Both the position numbers and the translations under genes were made by a program. A stretch of DNA of 64,000 nt from Nymphaea colorata (lineage: Eukaryota > Streptophyta > Magnoliopsida > Nymphaeales > Nymphaeaceae), in NCBI RefSeq assembly GCF_008831285.2, contig NC_045148.1, positions 13,494,802-13,558,801 of the forward strand. The letters are read 5' to 3'. Under the pieces are notes generated by a model. It had not been told where the DNA came from, did no database searches, and saw only the letters and a list, made by a program, of their open reading frames with translations. Below, piece by piece: positions 49,034 to 61,128 of this stretch. How positions within the stretch are numbered: the stretch's first letter is position 1; every line of letters starts with the position of its first letter.

Positions 49034-51302
49034 TCAATAAACACTACCTGCCACTGGCAGGTCATCAAAGCTCCAAAGATCCATCGGCCCATCCTGGGTA
49101 ACATCTCCATTGCACAGGGTTTCAATGGATTGGTCAGGACTCCCTTCCAAGTAGGGGATCTGAAGGAACTTCATATAGGTCTCGAAAGCAGACAGCTCCT
49201 CTGATAATTTCACAGCATTTTCTTCAACTGCCTTGACACCTTCTAATGCCTTCTTCTCATCCCCATTTCCATTCAGAGCAACATCAGTAAACTTTGATTC
49301 CTCACACTCAACCGTGGGCCCAAAGAAAGCAGAAGATATCTCAGGTGGAGTTTTGGGATCTCGCTCCCACGAGAAATCAGAACAATCAAACGAATTACTA
49401 CCCTCATCAGACTGCATAAAACCTTTGAATTCACTTTCAGGATCGGAGAACAAACCTGTGAAACTGGGTTTATTCATCATATAACCACTGTCACCATTAT
49501 AACCAAAACTTCTGCACAGATTTGGATCAGTGGACTCCCCAAAGCCCGATTGCATCTTAGCATTCACAGACACATGAGAGATCATTTTATTACCGGCCTT
49601 CTTAAGGTTGTTCTCCTTGGCTGACTGAATCCTCTGTTTCTGTGAAGAAGGAGACTCATCAGGGAAGTTCACCTTAGCTTTCTTACCGCGAATCTTCCGT
49701 GCTTCAGCATCATAGGCTCTTGCTGCCTCCTCAGCAGTATTAAATGTCCCAAGCCAGACACGAACACCCTTTCTTGGGTCTCTGATCTCAGCAGCCCATT
49801 TGCCCCAGGGCCGCTGACGGATCCCCCTGTACATGTTCTTTCTCTTTCTCTTTGCACTCCTTTCAGCAAGGCCCGTGAACTCTGGCGACTTGACAGCAGA
49901 CCCATCTGCAATCCATACAACAAGCCAGCTAACTGTTAGTAATTTGCTGGCGGAAATGTACAAAGTAAAAGAGAAGTGTCGCAGAACCAACGGAGCACGA
50001 GATGCCAGGTAAATTTCTGTAGAAAGGAAAATCGTGTACAGAACCAAACAAAGGAGTAAGAATTTGCCTTTTCCTCTTCAGAAGAGAACATAAATTGACA
50101 ATCAGTCCATGAAATCCAAACAACAAAAGCAAATCCGCACCATTCGCTTCTTAATATATATTATATAATATGACAAAGGAAATTACTACCAAAAAAATAA
50201 CTTCGAGCCCGAAAAAAAAAAAAACCTAGAGCGGAAGAGACCCGCGCAGCGTACCTAAACAATTGAAATCGTGTATTTCATCCACGATTTTGGGCACAGA
50301 AACAGCGGAAACCGAAAGGTTCTCCTTGCTAAGCTGGGCAAACCCTTACAAATTTCAGACAAAGAAAAGAGGAAAAGAAAACAAGAATCTATGAGTAGTC
50401 TACCTTCACAATTAGAAAAAATTTCAAACCGACAGCCACTTCCTTGTTTGACATCAAAAGACTTTCTTAAAGTTCAGCATAATTTTTTTATAAACCCCCC
50501 CACCCCCCCAAAAAAAAACCTTCAAAAATGAAAAATGTCAAAGCAAGCTTAAATTTCCTGCATAAATTATAAAAGCGGAAAAAAGAAACATGAACTCCGC
50601 GAGAATCGGCATCTCCTTTTTGCCATCAATGATCGGAGGAAGTGGTGGGGTAAAATGATCCAAAGAAGCGGGGAGGGGTAGCCATGAATGCAACCAGCCA
50701 AGACACCGCCTCCCCCGGATCACTATCGCCTTCATCGATTGCATCGGTTTGAACACAAAAGGATCAGCAGAGCCAAAATCGCAGGGTAACAAGGGGAAAG
50801 AGGAACAAAAAAGAAACGAAGATTTTCCCCTCTTCCGTTAGAGCTTACCGACCCAAGTTTCCAAAACACCATCTTGCTTCCACTCTCCTACTTCCAACCC
50901 CGGCCAAGTTTTTTTTTTTTAAAAAAAAAAAAATCAAAAAACAAAAATTCCAAAGGGAGCAGCTTCAAGAGAAAAACATCACGAAAGTAACAAAAAACCA
51001 AAAGAATCGTCTTTCTAATGCTTTAGGAAAGTGTGAGCGCCATTCTCACCGGAGGAGGGCGAGGAAAAGGCGGGATTCGCGAAGGAGAAGGGCTTGATGT
51101 CGACGACCTCCTCCTCTTCGTCGGACTCGTCCTTGAACTCACGGAAGTCAGCCTCGAAGTCGTCATCGACGCCGATCACGGGCTGCTTGACGGGCTTGGA
51201 GGCCTGGTAGTCGGGGACAGCACGCAGAAACTGCTCGGCGGCGAGCCTCCTTCCACGAGCAGTGCTCGGGATGAAGTCGGAGATGATGGCACCTCCACAC
51301 AT
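49034..51302 (-). CDS. Group VII ERF transcription factor with N-degron (RAP2.12-like)
   Basis: Two exons on the - strand, 51302-51050 and 49905-49034, join at a GT-AG intron of 1144 bases in phase 1 and encode 374 residues. The protein begins '[12 protein letters not shown]', the hallmark of ERF-VII factors. In this family Met is removed and Cys2 is oxidised in oxygen, leading to arginylation and proteasomal decay, so the protein accumulates in hypoxia. The acidic '[16 protein letters not shown]' segment is a conserved group VII motif. A basic 'KRKRKN' precedes the AP2/ERF DNA-binding domain at residues 110-167 ('[20 protein letters not shown]'...'WLGTF'...'AARAYDAEA'), which binds GCC-box type sites. 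The C-terminal half is Ser/Asp/Glu-rich, as expected of an activation region. The intron lies between the degron part and the AP2 domain, as in related genes. No defect was seen. I cannot say which Arabidopsis paralogue is the orthologue. Confidence 0.96.
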
Positions 51303-51520
51303 CCTCTCCCCTTCAGATCTTGGGCGGTTATGACAAGGGAAATTATCTCCGAAAAGCTCTGCAGAACCTCAGAGAGCGAAGATAAGACCAGAGAGGAAAA
51401 GAAGAACTGGCCACTTTATTATTAGATGGAGAGGGAGAGAGGGGGAGGCAGAAAGGGAAAGGGGAAGCGAGAATACCGAAAGTTGGGGAGCGCCGAGTGG
51501 AGACTTTTAAAGGCAGAGGG
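51303..51520 (-). promoter_or_regulatory. Leader and core promoter of the ERF gene
   Basis: On the - strand a TATA-like 'tttaaaag' (51504-51511) lies about 200 bases before the ATG, leaving a leader of roughly 170 bases that is CT-rich in the gene's direction. Upstream (51540-51640) are GA/CT-rich repeats and a 'tgcgtgcgtgcgtg' run. I did not find a motif that clearly marks hypoxia control. Confidence 0.35.
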
Positions 51521-53615
51521 AGAGGGGTAGTTGGTCACACCGCACCGCAAGATGAGACGTGGCGTGAGAGAGAGAGAGTGGGGAGGGAAAGAACGGTAGA
51601 GAGCGCGTGTTGCGTGCGTGCGTGTGGCCATGTGTTGGTGTGGAAGGACGGAAATGTCCCCACATTCCCCTCGCACCTTCTTTTTTTAAAAACAATTAAA
51701 AAAATCCTTCAGATGACCAGCAAAACCCCTTCACATAAATATCTGAACGATTCTTTACTTTTAAAATAAATCGATTTTTTTACCTGAATGACTCTTTGCG
51801 TTCTTAATAAATAAAACTCTGTAAATAAATTGGAAATACTACATGTATATATAACAGATCCGGGCAGACATTTCATGGCTCAGCAGGCACAGAGGCAGCA
51901 TGTCAGTTTGCTTCATCTCATTTTTGTTTCCTAACGATTCTGTTTTTCCTCTTACTATTTTCTCATCACAACTTTCCACGAGCTTCTCTATAAAAGTTGC
52001 TTATAATTCAAATCTGAATAATATACTTAAGTTGTGCAACTCGCATATGCATACAAAACAGAGTTAATCATCACTTGTCATAAATTTGGCATTTTATCCA
52101 AGAAAAAAGACAGACCCAACCGTAAGAGTTGTTTGTTGTCTAAGTTGATACAAGTTAAAATCCTTATAAATGTAAGTATACCTACAATCTAACAAGCGAA
52201 GATACATGATCATTTTTTTCTTAATCAAATCAACTTGATTGAGAAGTCACGGGATGTCTCGTATAAGGTTATTTCTCCAAACTTGAAAAAAAAAAAAAAA
52301 AAAAAAAAAAAGTTTTATGCGTAACGCTCTTTTAATAAAAAAAAGTGTTTGTCAAACAACTCAAGATCAACATGTAAATATATAAATATACACAAAAGAC
52401 CCTGACTTGTTCCAAACAATTTTAATATATTATTTCTTCAGATATTTTCGCCTCTATCGAATCATATTTAATGATAATTGTTTGTGTTTATCTATGTATT
52501 TGAGAAATGTATAAAAAATGGTTGTTTTTGATAAAGTTGACAATGTTTCGTATGTGACATGGGAAAGGAAAAATGACTGTTCATTCTCTTCATGGGTACG
52601 TCTAAATTCCCATCCAAAAAGTTTCTTGAATCTTGGTATAAAACTTGAGGAGCCAAAGGGATTTGCCCCACTTACTGTTTGTTTTAGGGGGAAAATCTAT
52701 CCTCAAGTCGAATCACAGTCAGCGCTCGTTACCCAGTCTTTCATCTCATAGCCTTTTTAGTTTGATTTTCTTTTACTAAGATGACGCGCATGCCGTCCCC
52801 TCATCTGGTTAAAACCCAAGGACTACCCGTATATAATGGTTCTAGCTTTTACCTACATACGTATTGAATATTAATTTTGGCTTTTCTTTTTTACAAGTCT
52901 AGTTGTCTTAATCGTACTTTATAGTTTATATATATTTCTGTATGTGGAATTGCTACCCTATATTTATTTTGGTGTGAGGATGGGAAAACATTTTTCTATT
53001 GCAAAAAGCGGGGATTTTTCTTTCTTTCTTTCGTTTGTTTGTTAAATTAACTTGGTGTGCTCATGACGGAGCAGGCCCCGATGGTTCCATAATTATTGCG
53101 TAGGGAGAAATCAAAAGCCCCAGAAATGGGGGTATAAACCTTATTTGCCCATTTTTTTTTATTCTTGTTCGTTTTAAGGAACATGATTATTTATATAGTT
53201 AGGTCGATTCTTGTCCGCCAAATTGACAAATTTTTTTTAATAAAAAGAAAGGAAAGGTTGGAAAGAGATTTTAAAAGAAAAGGAGCACCTAAACTAAACT
53301 AAACTGTTTATATAGCGCAAGTATAGGTCAAATTGCTGCTCCCTTTGGTTTCGGTTTTAGTAAATCAACATCTCCAGGCCGGAGCGGAGCAGAGAACCCA
53401 GCTAATAAATAAAAACGAGTCAACTTTCCCCCTCTCTTCTCTCTTCTTTTGTTCTTTGACACGGCTACGGCTGGCTGAACCCGTCATTCCACGCAGATGA
53501 TGTTTATTTAAAAATTGCTGGTTCCCCTAGATATTTTGTCCAACAAATCGTCAAAAGATGAGGGACGGCTAGGGGGCACGAAGAATCTTTGGAGGGCGTT
53601 CTGGTCAGAGCGATA

Positions 53616-53684
53616 AAAGAAGGGTCATTTAAAGGGGTTCTTCGGGGATAATAAAGGAAGGGTCATTTAAAAGGTTCTTCGGGA
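53616..53684 (+). repeat. Imperfect two-copy tandem repeat (period about 37)
   Basis: 'aagggtcatttaaa' followed by 'ggttcttcggg' occurs twice with a short A-rich spacer between the copies. Copies differ at a few positions. No function is suggested. Confidence 0.6.
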
Positions 53685-54324
53685 GGGTGGGCCCACAAGA
53701 CGACGAATTAGGAGGAGGGGATGCATTCATTCCCTATGTTATGTTATGTAAGTAAAAGTCCAAGATTGGGGTTGCTTGAAGGGAAGCTCGACACTCACGT
53801 AGTCACGTGCCCGGCCCCTTCCCTCCGAGTTAGAACGGTTCGGATCTTGAATTCCAATAACGGTTCTTGGGTAAAAGCCAAGCATGAACAAATTGACAAG
53901 GCTCATCCCTTTTTTCTTTCAAATCCCCTTTTCCATCCATTGGGTAGAAAAATAATGTAGCGCGAGTCCAACACATTTCTTTCTTTAGTACAAAAACAAA
54001 CTTTACGGTTTATTTTGTTTCATCGATTTGGTTTCAAACAAGCCATTAATCAGATGAGATGGGTAGCATCTGGTTGGAGGGTGGTCTCGTCATCCTTCTA
54101 TTGTGCCAAATCTGATGGCATGGTGAGCTTTTGCAAGGGTCCCCAATGTTTGTGTTGGCCCCATTTGCAATCCTTCCTTTTGCTGTTCGAGTTCGACACC
54201 CATTAATATCCAAGATGCTGAGATTCCTCATGCTTGGCTTGGGGCTCTCTCCCTCCGTGGAGATCTATTATGCTCAAAACATGTCGTTAATGGGGGGCAT
54301 CGGGTGAGCTAACTTGCTTTTTTC

Positions 54325-54411
54325 TTTCTTTCTTTCTTTTTTTTTTTTTTTTAAAAAAAAAAAAACATTTGAGAGAGAGAGAGAGAGAGACACACACACA
54401 CACACACATAG
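54325..54411 (+). repeat. Compound microsatellite: (TTTC)n, T-run, A-run, (GA)n, (CA)n
   Basis: Four simple-repeat types follow one another without interruption, with a T-run directly abutting an A-run near 54351. A similar (TC)n-(AC)n compound lies at 62280-62334. Confidence 0.85.
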
Positions 54412-57400
54412 AGAAATGTTCTCGTCAACCCTGCATGTGATGTGCCCTCTTTTTCCTTTTTTATGACTTTGGGAAGAATACATCTGCTCATATCTTTTAT
54501 TTATTTCAATTGGCAGCCTGTCACTTTTTTCCCTTTTGTTTTATAGGGGAAGAGAAGATATTTCTTTCCTTGGGTGGACTGACGACATGGGCATGGGATC
54601 GCAATTTACAGTCGAGGATTCAAGCAAGCTACCCAACAATTTTGAAAAAGCATGACCAACAACAGAGGCCGTACATAGCATCTAGAAGACCGATTAATTA
54701 AGTTGGACGACCCGAACCAGGAAGCAAAGCCCAAGCTCCAAAAGCAAACTCTAGTTCCATGTGATGATGGAAGACTCGCTTCTTCTCCACCCGACTCACA
54801 TGCCATATACATTATGTTTAGTGTATATGCGCCTACAGAGAATTTTACATGTATGGATCCGGATCAAACTGAAGGCAGCAGAAGAACAAATATGGAAGGG
54901 ACGAATGAATTGCTATAGTATAGTCCCAACCGACATGCCCCCTTGAATGCCAAGCATCGTATCGTACAGAAGGAGCAGGAGCAGGAGCAGGGCTACTGTA
55001 CTGGGAATTGCATTTCAAACTGAGGTTGGTTGGTAAACTGTGACTCCTCCCAAGGCTTCTTTCTAGAAGCAAAGCAAGCCCATCCATTACTTGTCTTCAT
55101 TTTATCTTTGAACTAATAAGTAACATTCAACCAAGCCTCGCAATGCAATGCAAAAAGAGGGTTTCACCTATTCATTTCTCTTCCCCGAAAAGTCAATTGT
55201 CCATGATCAATCACAAAAAATACAAATTTTTGCATAAAAGGAACGGCATGCATAGATACCAATATTAAAATTATTACTTACTCGTGCTCGACTCATTGAA
55301 AATTTTACATATTATTGCTCTCTTTACTTAACCGCCATAATAATTTGTCGCTGTGTTTTCAAGAGCGGAAAAGTCATCATAGTACGAACAAGTATTTATT
55401 GAAAAAAAGGAAAGAGGAGTTTCGTCGTCTGAAGTCCTAAAAAGGCAAAGTCGTTGACATCTAAATTGAAGTGATGGGATTGAAAGTTTTCAAAACTTTG
55501 CTCGCAAAAAATCTTTTTAAAACTTGTGGAAAAACGAATCATCACCAAGAGTTCTAACGTGGCGATCTTAATGTCTCTCATCTTTAACAAGTTTCTGATG
55601 AAGGAACGTGTGATCTGGATCCACCTACGAAGAGGTGCAACTTTGTAACTCGAAACCGATCCTTCGTTTACTGCGTTGAAGGAGAGGTAACGTGGAGGAG
55701 AGGGGGCCCCACCCATCCCATGCTTTGAAAATACGAGTTGGATCGCACGACCGGACAAAACCCGTGCTCGGGGAACATGTAGTACACTTTCTTTTGGAAA
55801 GACTCAATCATAGAGTGTATGGCTGTTTTCATATACACATTCATCGCTACCACCACCTAAGCACAGCACTCAATCATATCTTCTTTTTTAAGCCCATACA
55901 TATGGACAAACAAATTGACCATTAATGTGTTTTACTTCTTTGCTCCATTGAAATTAATTAGTTGCTTTTTCATTTTCTCCTCTTCTAACGAAGTAACATG
56001 AATTACAGTTATTAAAAAAAAAAAAAAACCAAGCGACTCTCATGAAATTAAATGATTTTTCTCATTGCGGAGTGCGATGGTGGATCATCACTGTTTTCCG
56101 TAAACATATTTTAGAATCGATTGTGGAACGTGGTCCTTAGCCCTTTTCCTTGCCTCTTCTTCCACAATAGTTTGCGCGCCCCCCCACACACACGCAAATA
56201 CGTTTTAAGTAAACAAATAATGAAGGTTGCCGTCGATCGTTCCACAAAAGAAGAAAGGTGTTCTATTTGAATTTGAACGCAAATGGACCGAGTAATTCGT
56301 TTTGCTGCAAATTGGTCTGTTCAGAGGAGAAACTTTCAAGTCCCTCACGTATAAAATGATGCTTCATACTTAGATTGGCACACATACTTCCACAATTTTC
56401 AGATGCATAAGAAGAAAGAAAATTAAGTTTGTCTTGTTAAAGAGAAATCGTGTGCACATACACACGCTCAAAACGTGTATTTATGGGCAACTGAATTCGG
56501 TTCAAACTAATTAATCAACTTGTATTGCCAGATATTTATTAATCGTCACTTCTACGTCAATCCCACGTTTAACAACTTATAGTTGTCATTCATTCATTCA
56601 TTTATGGTGAGAAAAATCTTTTAAAGGAAGAGGCGGGGGTTGTTGTTATAGTGAATCTAATGCACTATCTGCCCCAACGACAAGCCATTTGAGATCTCAA
56701 CCGTTGAAATTAATTACTGAGCTGAGCTGAGGTAAGGTAAGCTCGTTGGAACTCGTTCCAGAAGGTCAAGCTGGGCCTTCACTTAGAACTCTGTTCGACT
56801 GACCGAGCCCGTCATTTTCTGCTGTCAAAGGGGTTAGAGCGACGACAGACGCGCAGAAGTTTCTGTCGATAGTTTGGCTCTTCAACTTTTGACTTGTTTG
56901 TCTCCAAGATTTTAAATCTGACTGAACATGTCATTTTCATTTGAGAAAAAAACAGGGTTCACCTGTTAAAAGTAAGTAAAGACACATGTCCCGTTTCAAC
57001 ATCTGAATCCACACTTCTTCTTCTTCTTCAAAGCCCACTGAAAGAGCGCGTGTGGACCCTTCCTAGACGGGGGAGCAGGCGACTTCTTCAAGAACCTAGT
57101 CCCTTATCTTAGGCCGGACCTGCTTTTTTTGACCTTTGCCTGACGAAGACTCTTCTTAAACTATACTGCAGTCTGCAATCAAAGCCCGTCTAAATGAGCA
57201 AGTTAATTGGACTAAGTATGCATGTGTTCTACCATGTCAGTAAGATATATAAGAGAGAGAGAGATTGATTTAAGAGAGGGGGAAGGAAAAAAGAGATATC
57301 GAGAATCCTAGTTAGTCCTGCAAAATTTCGGTAGTAGTCAGGATCTACTTTTCTTATACAAGGACACGCTCCCAAACACTCCGAATAATGCAGTGGCTCA

Positions 57401-59260
57401 GCTCAGTATTGGCTGAGGCTCAATCTGCGTCAAGTGAGCCAAAGATTAGGTGAAGCTTGCCTTGCGTTGAGCAGCCTGCCCTGCCCAGCTTCATCTTTTA
57501 CTAAGTAGATTCAAAGTGCTGGGATAAGGAAATTAATAATAAATAGATGAAATTTGGACATTTTTTTGAGAAGCTTTCTATTAGTTTATTTCAACTTTGG
57601 CAGCTTAATAGGCGTAGGATTTGGAGGTTGGGAAATTATATTATATTTGCATATTGATTTTCCTTTCAGCACCTGGTTTTGGAATTCCCACCCTTCCCCA
57701 AAGAGAAGAGAGAAAAGAAAAAGGGAGGTTCTTTGGCCGCATTTCAGGAATATACCCTTTGTTGGCGAATTTCACTTCAGTGCACGATGGACAGTGACGG
57801 GAAGAAAGCCCAAATATCTCGCATCTTGTTGAACAGGGGAACTGGATGGGAAAATAATGTGCTGGAAAGTGGGTAGGTGGTGTTTGGTGGTCATTTCCAA
57901 CAAATACTACACCTAATGGCAGGTGGATTCAGATTCCTAGGGGCTAACCCCTTCTTCCTAAATTATGGTTGACAAATAATATTGCATTCCCAGAAATTGG
58001 TGGATCTTCAATTAATAGATCACCTAAACTTAAACTACGTATCATATAGCGATCGAAGACGAGTAGCCGTCCTGGTGATGCCCGCGAGGGTTCTTAAGTC
58101 TCGCAGTTTTCAGTGCATCGACTTTTTAAAGCAAGTGAAAAATCAATTTTCATAGTGTAATTTATGTGATTTCAAGCTTGTTTCCTGCTAATTAAACGAA
58201 CTGTTGCATGTGCTGCGTCGTTACCCCAAGTGCAAAGATATTATCTATTCGTTAATCTGGTCCTATTCTTTAATACAAATGATTTTTCAAGGATACGGCG
58301 ACTTTTTTTGTTTTTTCGCCAACATGTATTTTCTTGTTCATATACTCTTGTTACGAAAGCACATGGTTTTTAACCGACCGAAAATTATGACATATATTCT
58401 TATGCAGGAAAAGCTTCTGGGAATATTTGCTTTGCCTCGTGATTCTTTCGACTTTTACAACTTTCTACGACCCTCTCTCTTTCTCACACAGAAAGTGAGG
58501 CCTATATATAACTCTTTGAGGCGCTAATATTTTAAAGTTGAGACTCTTGAAGCATAAGAATGTTGTCTACAAATGATTCTTTAAGTTTATTATGGAAAAA
58601 AAAAAAGGAAAGACAACTCCTTTGTATTGGCATTTTTTACATGCTACTTTTTCTTTTGCCCGATCTGTATACACTTCGGAGGGACTTCATACGAAAAGTT
58701 CCACTATGCTTTCCTCAGTTCATCCCTGATCTCAAGAATCCAACTACATACAATAAACACAAGCGGCTCTAAAATAATGTCCCAGGTATTTTTCTGCTTA
58801 TGCGTTCCCATATTTAAATCCACTCATTTCAAACATTATTCTAAAACCGTTGGCGTAGGTCTGGTTGTTTCTCAGAATTGCAAATAAGAACACTAGCTTT
58901 ATTGTTAGTAGCTTTTCAACGTTTCGATTTTATTGAAACAGTTCTATCGATATAAAAAAACAAAAACGACAATCGTCAATTGGCAGTTGGGGTTCAGGAT
59001 CGCAATGTTACGTGGACGCGTGGGCAGCGAGAAATTGATGGATCTCCAACTTTCATCTGCTGCACTGCATGTGTTTATAATACAACAATTATTAACATTT
59101 CCATCTTTACATTTGTGTGGTGTTCCAAATTCTCATCTCGCGAACTCACCAGACTCTCATCGGCGCGTTCCTTGGAAGCAGCACCTTAGCAGAGTTAACT
59201 GCATGGGTGACGTAGTATACTCTTAAAATGAAGATTTAAAATTCTCATTTGATCGGTAGT

Positions 59261-59344
59261 TGTGCACTCATAAAACAACGTACCGAGCAACCTCGATGGC
59301 GCTGTGCACTCATAAAACAACGTACCGAGCAACCTCGATGGCGC
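59261..59344 (+). repeat. Two identical 42-bp tandem copies
   Basis: The unit beginning 'tgtgcactcataaaacaacg' and ending 'caacctcgatggcgc' is present twice, head to tail and apparently identical. The period is a multiple of three, so frames on both strands stay open through it. Confidence 0.85.
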
Positions 59345-60930
59345 CATGCATGCGTGTCTCTTTAGTATTCGAGAGTCGGGAACACATGGCCCATTGCTTG
59401 CCTCGTGCGCCGCTCGTCTCGGGGTTTGCATATTTTGTCTCTCTCACACAACGCAAAAGATATCTCGCTTTCAGAACCCTTCCCTCGGAGATGTATAACT
59501 TCCACTATTTTACTCCGTTAGTCAATCAAACCACCAGTGTATTTCTCCATCATAGGTTAGAAAAAAAGACAGTTTCGGCACAATTTTCGAGGTATTGCTC
59601 GCTCTCCCATGCCATGAACAATATGTATGGAAAGTATAAATGCTTCGTCAATGGTGTCGCCTAAATAGTCGGGGGAATTTACTGTTGTTCGTTTGTCTGT
59701 GGAGAAGGAGAAGGAAAATGAAAAAGCAAGAACGGGAACCTCCGCCTTTGCTGATATCTGTTTTGCGGGTACAAGTTTCACTTGTTTGGTTGCAATGGCA
59801 TGCTAATAAACTTGGGAGGCTGGGATCCACGAGGTCCTTACAATGGGTCTTGTTGCTCTGCCTTTCATTTGCTCTGCCTTTCGGCTCCATGTGGTGGTGG
59901 ATTGGTGGCTGCACGACAACACCAATGATTGAAACGCCATGGGGACCTCTTTCATGAAATGGGCTCCCTAGCGATCGACCGGCCGGCGGACTCGATCCTG
60001 CCCATATGATAGATATGCCTACAGGCTTTCGAAATAAAAGAAAGTTAGTCGGCTTGATGGAAAGTTTAAAGTCCGGTTATCTCAGTTCGATTTTTTCATG
60101 AGCAATATTCTTATAAATTTGTAAATGGTTACAAACACAATCTCAAAACATCCCCTTGTCTAATAGCCTCTTTTTTTACAACTATGGATCATACCATTTC
60201 AGCATTTCGTTTCTCGTGACTGAAGAGCCAACGTTGAAATGACTTCTTCCATGTATCCGCTGATATCTGGTATGCAGTCAAACCAGCCTTCCTCGGCTGA
60301 TAGACTCCAGTATTTGGCCTTAGTAGCTAATTGGATACTCAAATGTTCACATTTAATCTGTTGTGGCCGGTATAAGGCCCGGTGACACATTTAGTTGTCT
60401 AATTAGAAGTAGTTTGAAAGGAGATGGAATCGGACACGTAGTTTTTAAGTATTATTCCAATACGAGATGTAATGTTCTACTTTATGACGTTGGAGGAAAG
60501 TAGGTATTATTCATGGGTACGGACTATGGAGTAGTAGGTGATCCGAACCCTCTTGATGGCGATGCATGTTAAGTCCCGAGGACGCGAGCTGCTTTAGGAA
60601 AGGAATTACCAGTAAGTTTCATGTGCAATATTAATTGCATTACACATTATTTAGAACTCAACCTTGGTTTTCTTTTTTTGGAAATTAGATCTTTAAGGGG
60701 CCACCCGTAGATGTAGTTAAGAAAAAAAAAAGAACTGATAAAATTTCCCTTAGATCATGCGTTTACCTAGAAAACTTTGTAAATATAAGCGGCTGAGACT
60801 CATAAACCATAGCACAACGAACACGAGGGAACTTAATTTTTCCTTGAAACGTATATACCTAAGAAATTTTCTTTCCAGTTCTCCTAGCCTTATGTTGGAA
60901 CGAACTCGTAGATTCACTCCCAGTTGCAGG
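59345..60930. other. Intergenic DNA between the 42-bp and 66-bp repeats
   Basis: Open frames at 59260-59664, 59640-59957 (+) and 59648-59914 (-) have no recognised product. Around 59.7-59.95 kb composition is GC-richer, but splice signals and domains are absent. Confidence 0.35.
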
Positions 60931-61128
60931 CAACTGTATCTTTTTCTAGAATTATATAAAATTTATTCACAAAATTTTTACTTGTACAACTTACTACAAC
61001 TGTATCTTTTTCTAGAATTATATAAAATTTATTCACAAAATTTTTACTTGTACAACTTACTACAACTGTATCTTTTTCTAGAATTATATAAAATTTATTC
61101 ACAAAATTTTTACTTGTACAACTTACTA
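60931..61128 (+). repeat. Three identical 66-bp tandem copies (minisatellite)
   Basis: The unit begins 'caactgtatctttttctaga' and ends 'cttgtacaacttacta'; copies start at 60931, 60997 and 61063. They appear identical. Because 66 is divisible by three, each strand keeps a repeated 22-residue open frame ('QLYLFLELYKIYSQ...' on +, 'SCTSKNFVNKFYI...' on -). The surrounding + frame runs 60757-61269. Identity of copies indicates very recent expansion. Confidence 0.9.

Larger units (their letters stand above)
51521..59260. other. Intergenic DNA upstream of the ERF gene
   Basis: No gene is supported over this long stretch. It contains a poly-A run at 52286-52311, a short tandem repeat at 53616-53684, a compound microsatellite at 54325-54410, and GC-richer patches near 56.7-57.1 and 57.4 kb with 'gagctgagct'-like words. 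Short open frames occur on both strands, but none has a recognisable product. Confidence 0.4.

Noticed and set aside
49669-49923. Second minus-strand frame within the ERF gene
   Set aside because: It is an out-of-frame shadow of the AP2 domain exon.
51033-51425. 130-codon + frame antisense to the ERF first exon
   Set aside because: It mirrors the strongly coding, GC-rich degron exon and lacks any independent support.
54274-54483. Minus-strand open frame with long Lys/Glu and Ser/Leu runs
   Set aside because: It is translated simple repeat (GA/CA/T-run) and carries no real coding signal.
58204-58887. Hydrophobic open frames near 58.2-58.9 kb
   Set aside because: They are Phe/Leu/Tyr-rich because the DNA is T-rich; no topology, motif or splice pattern supports a membrane protein.
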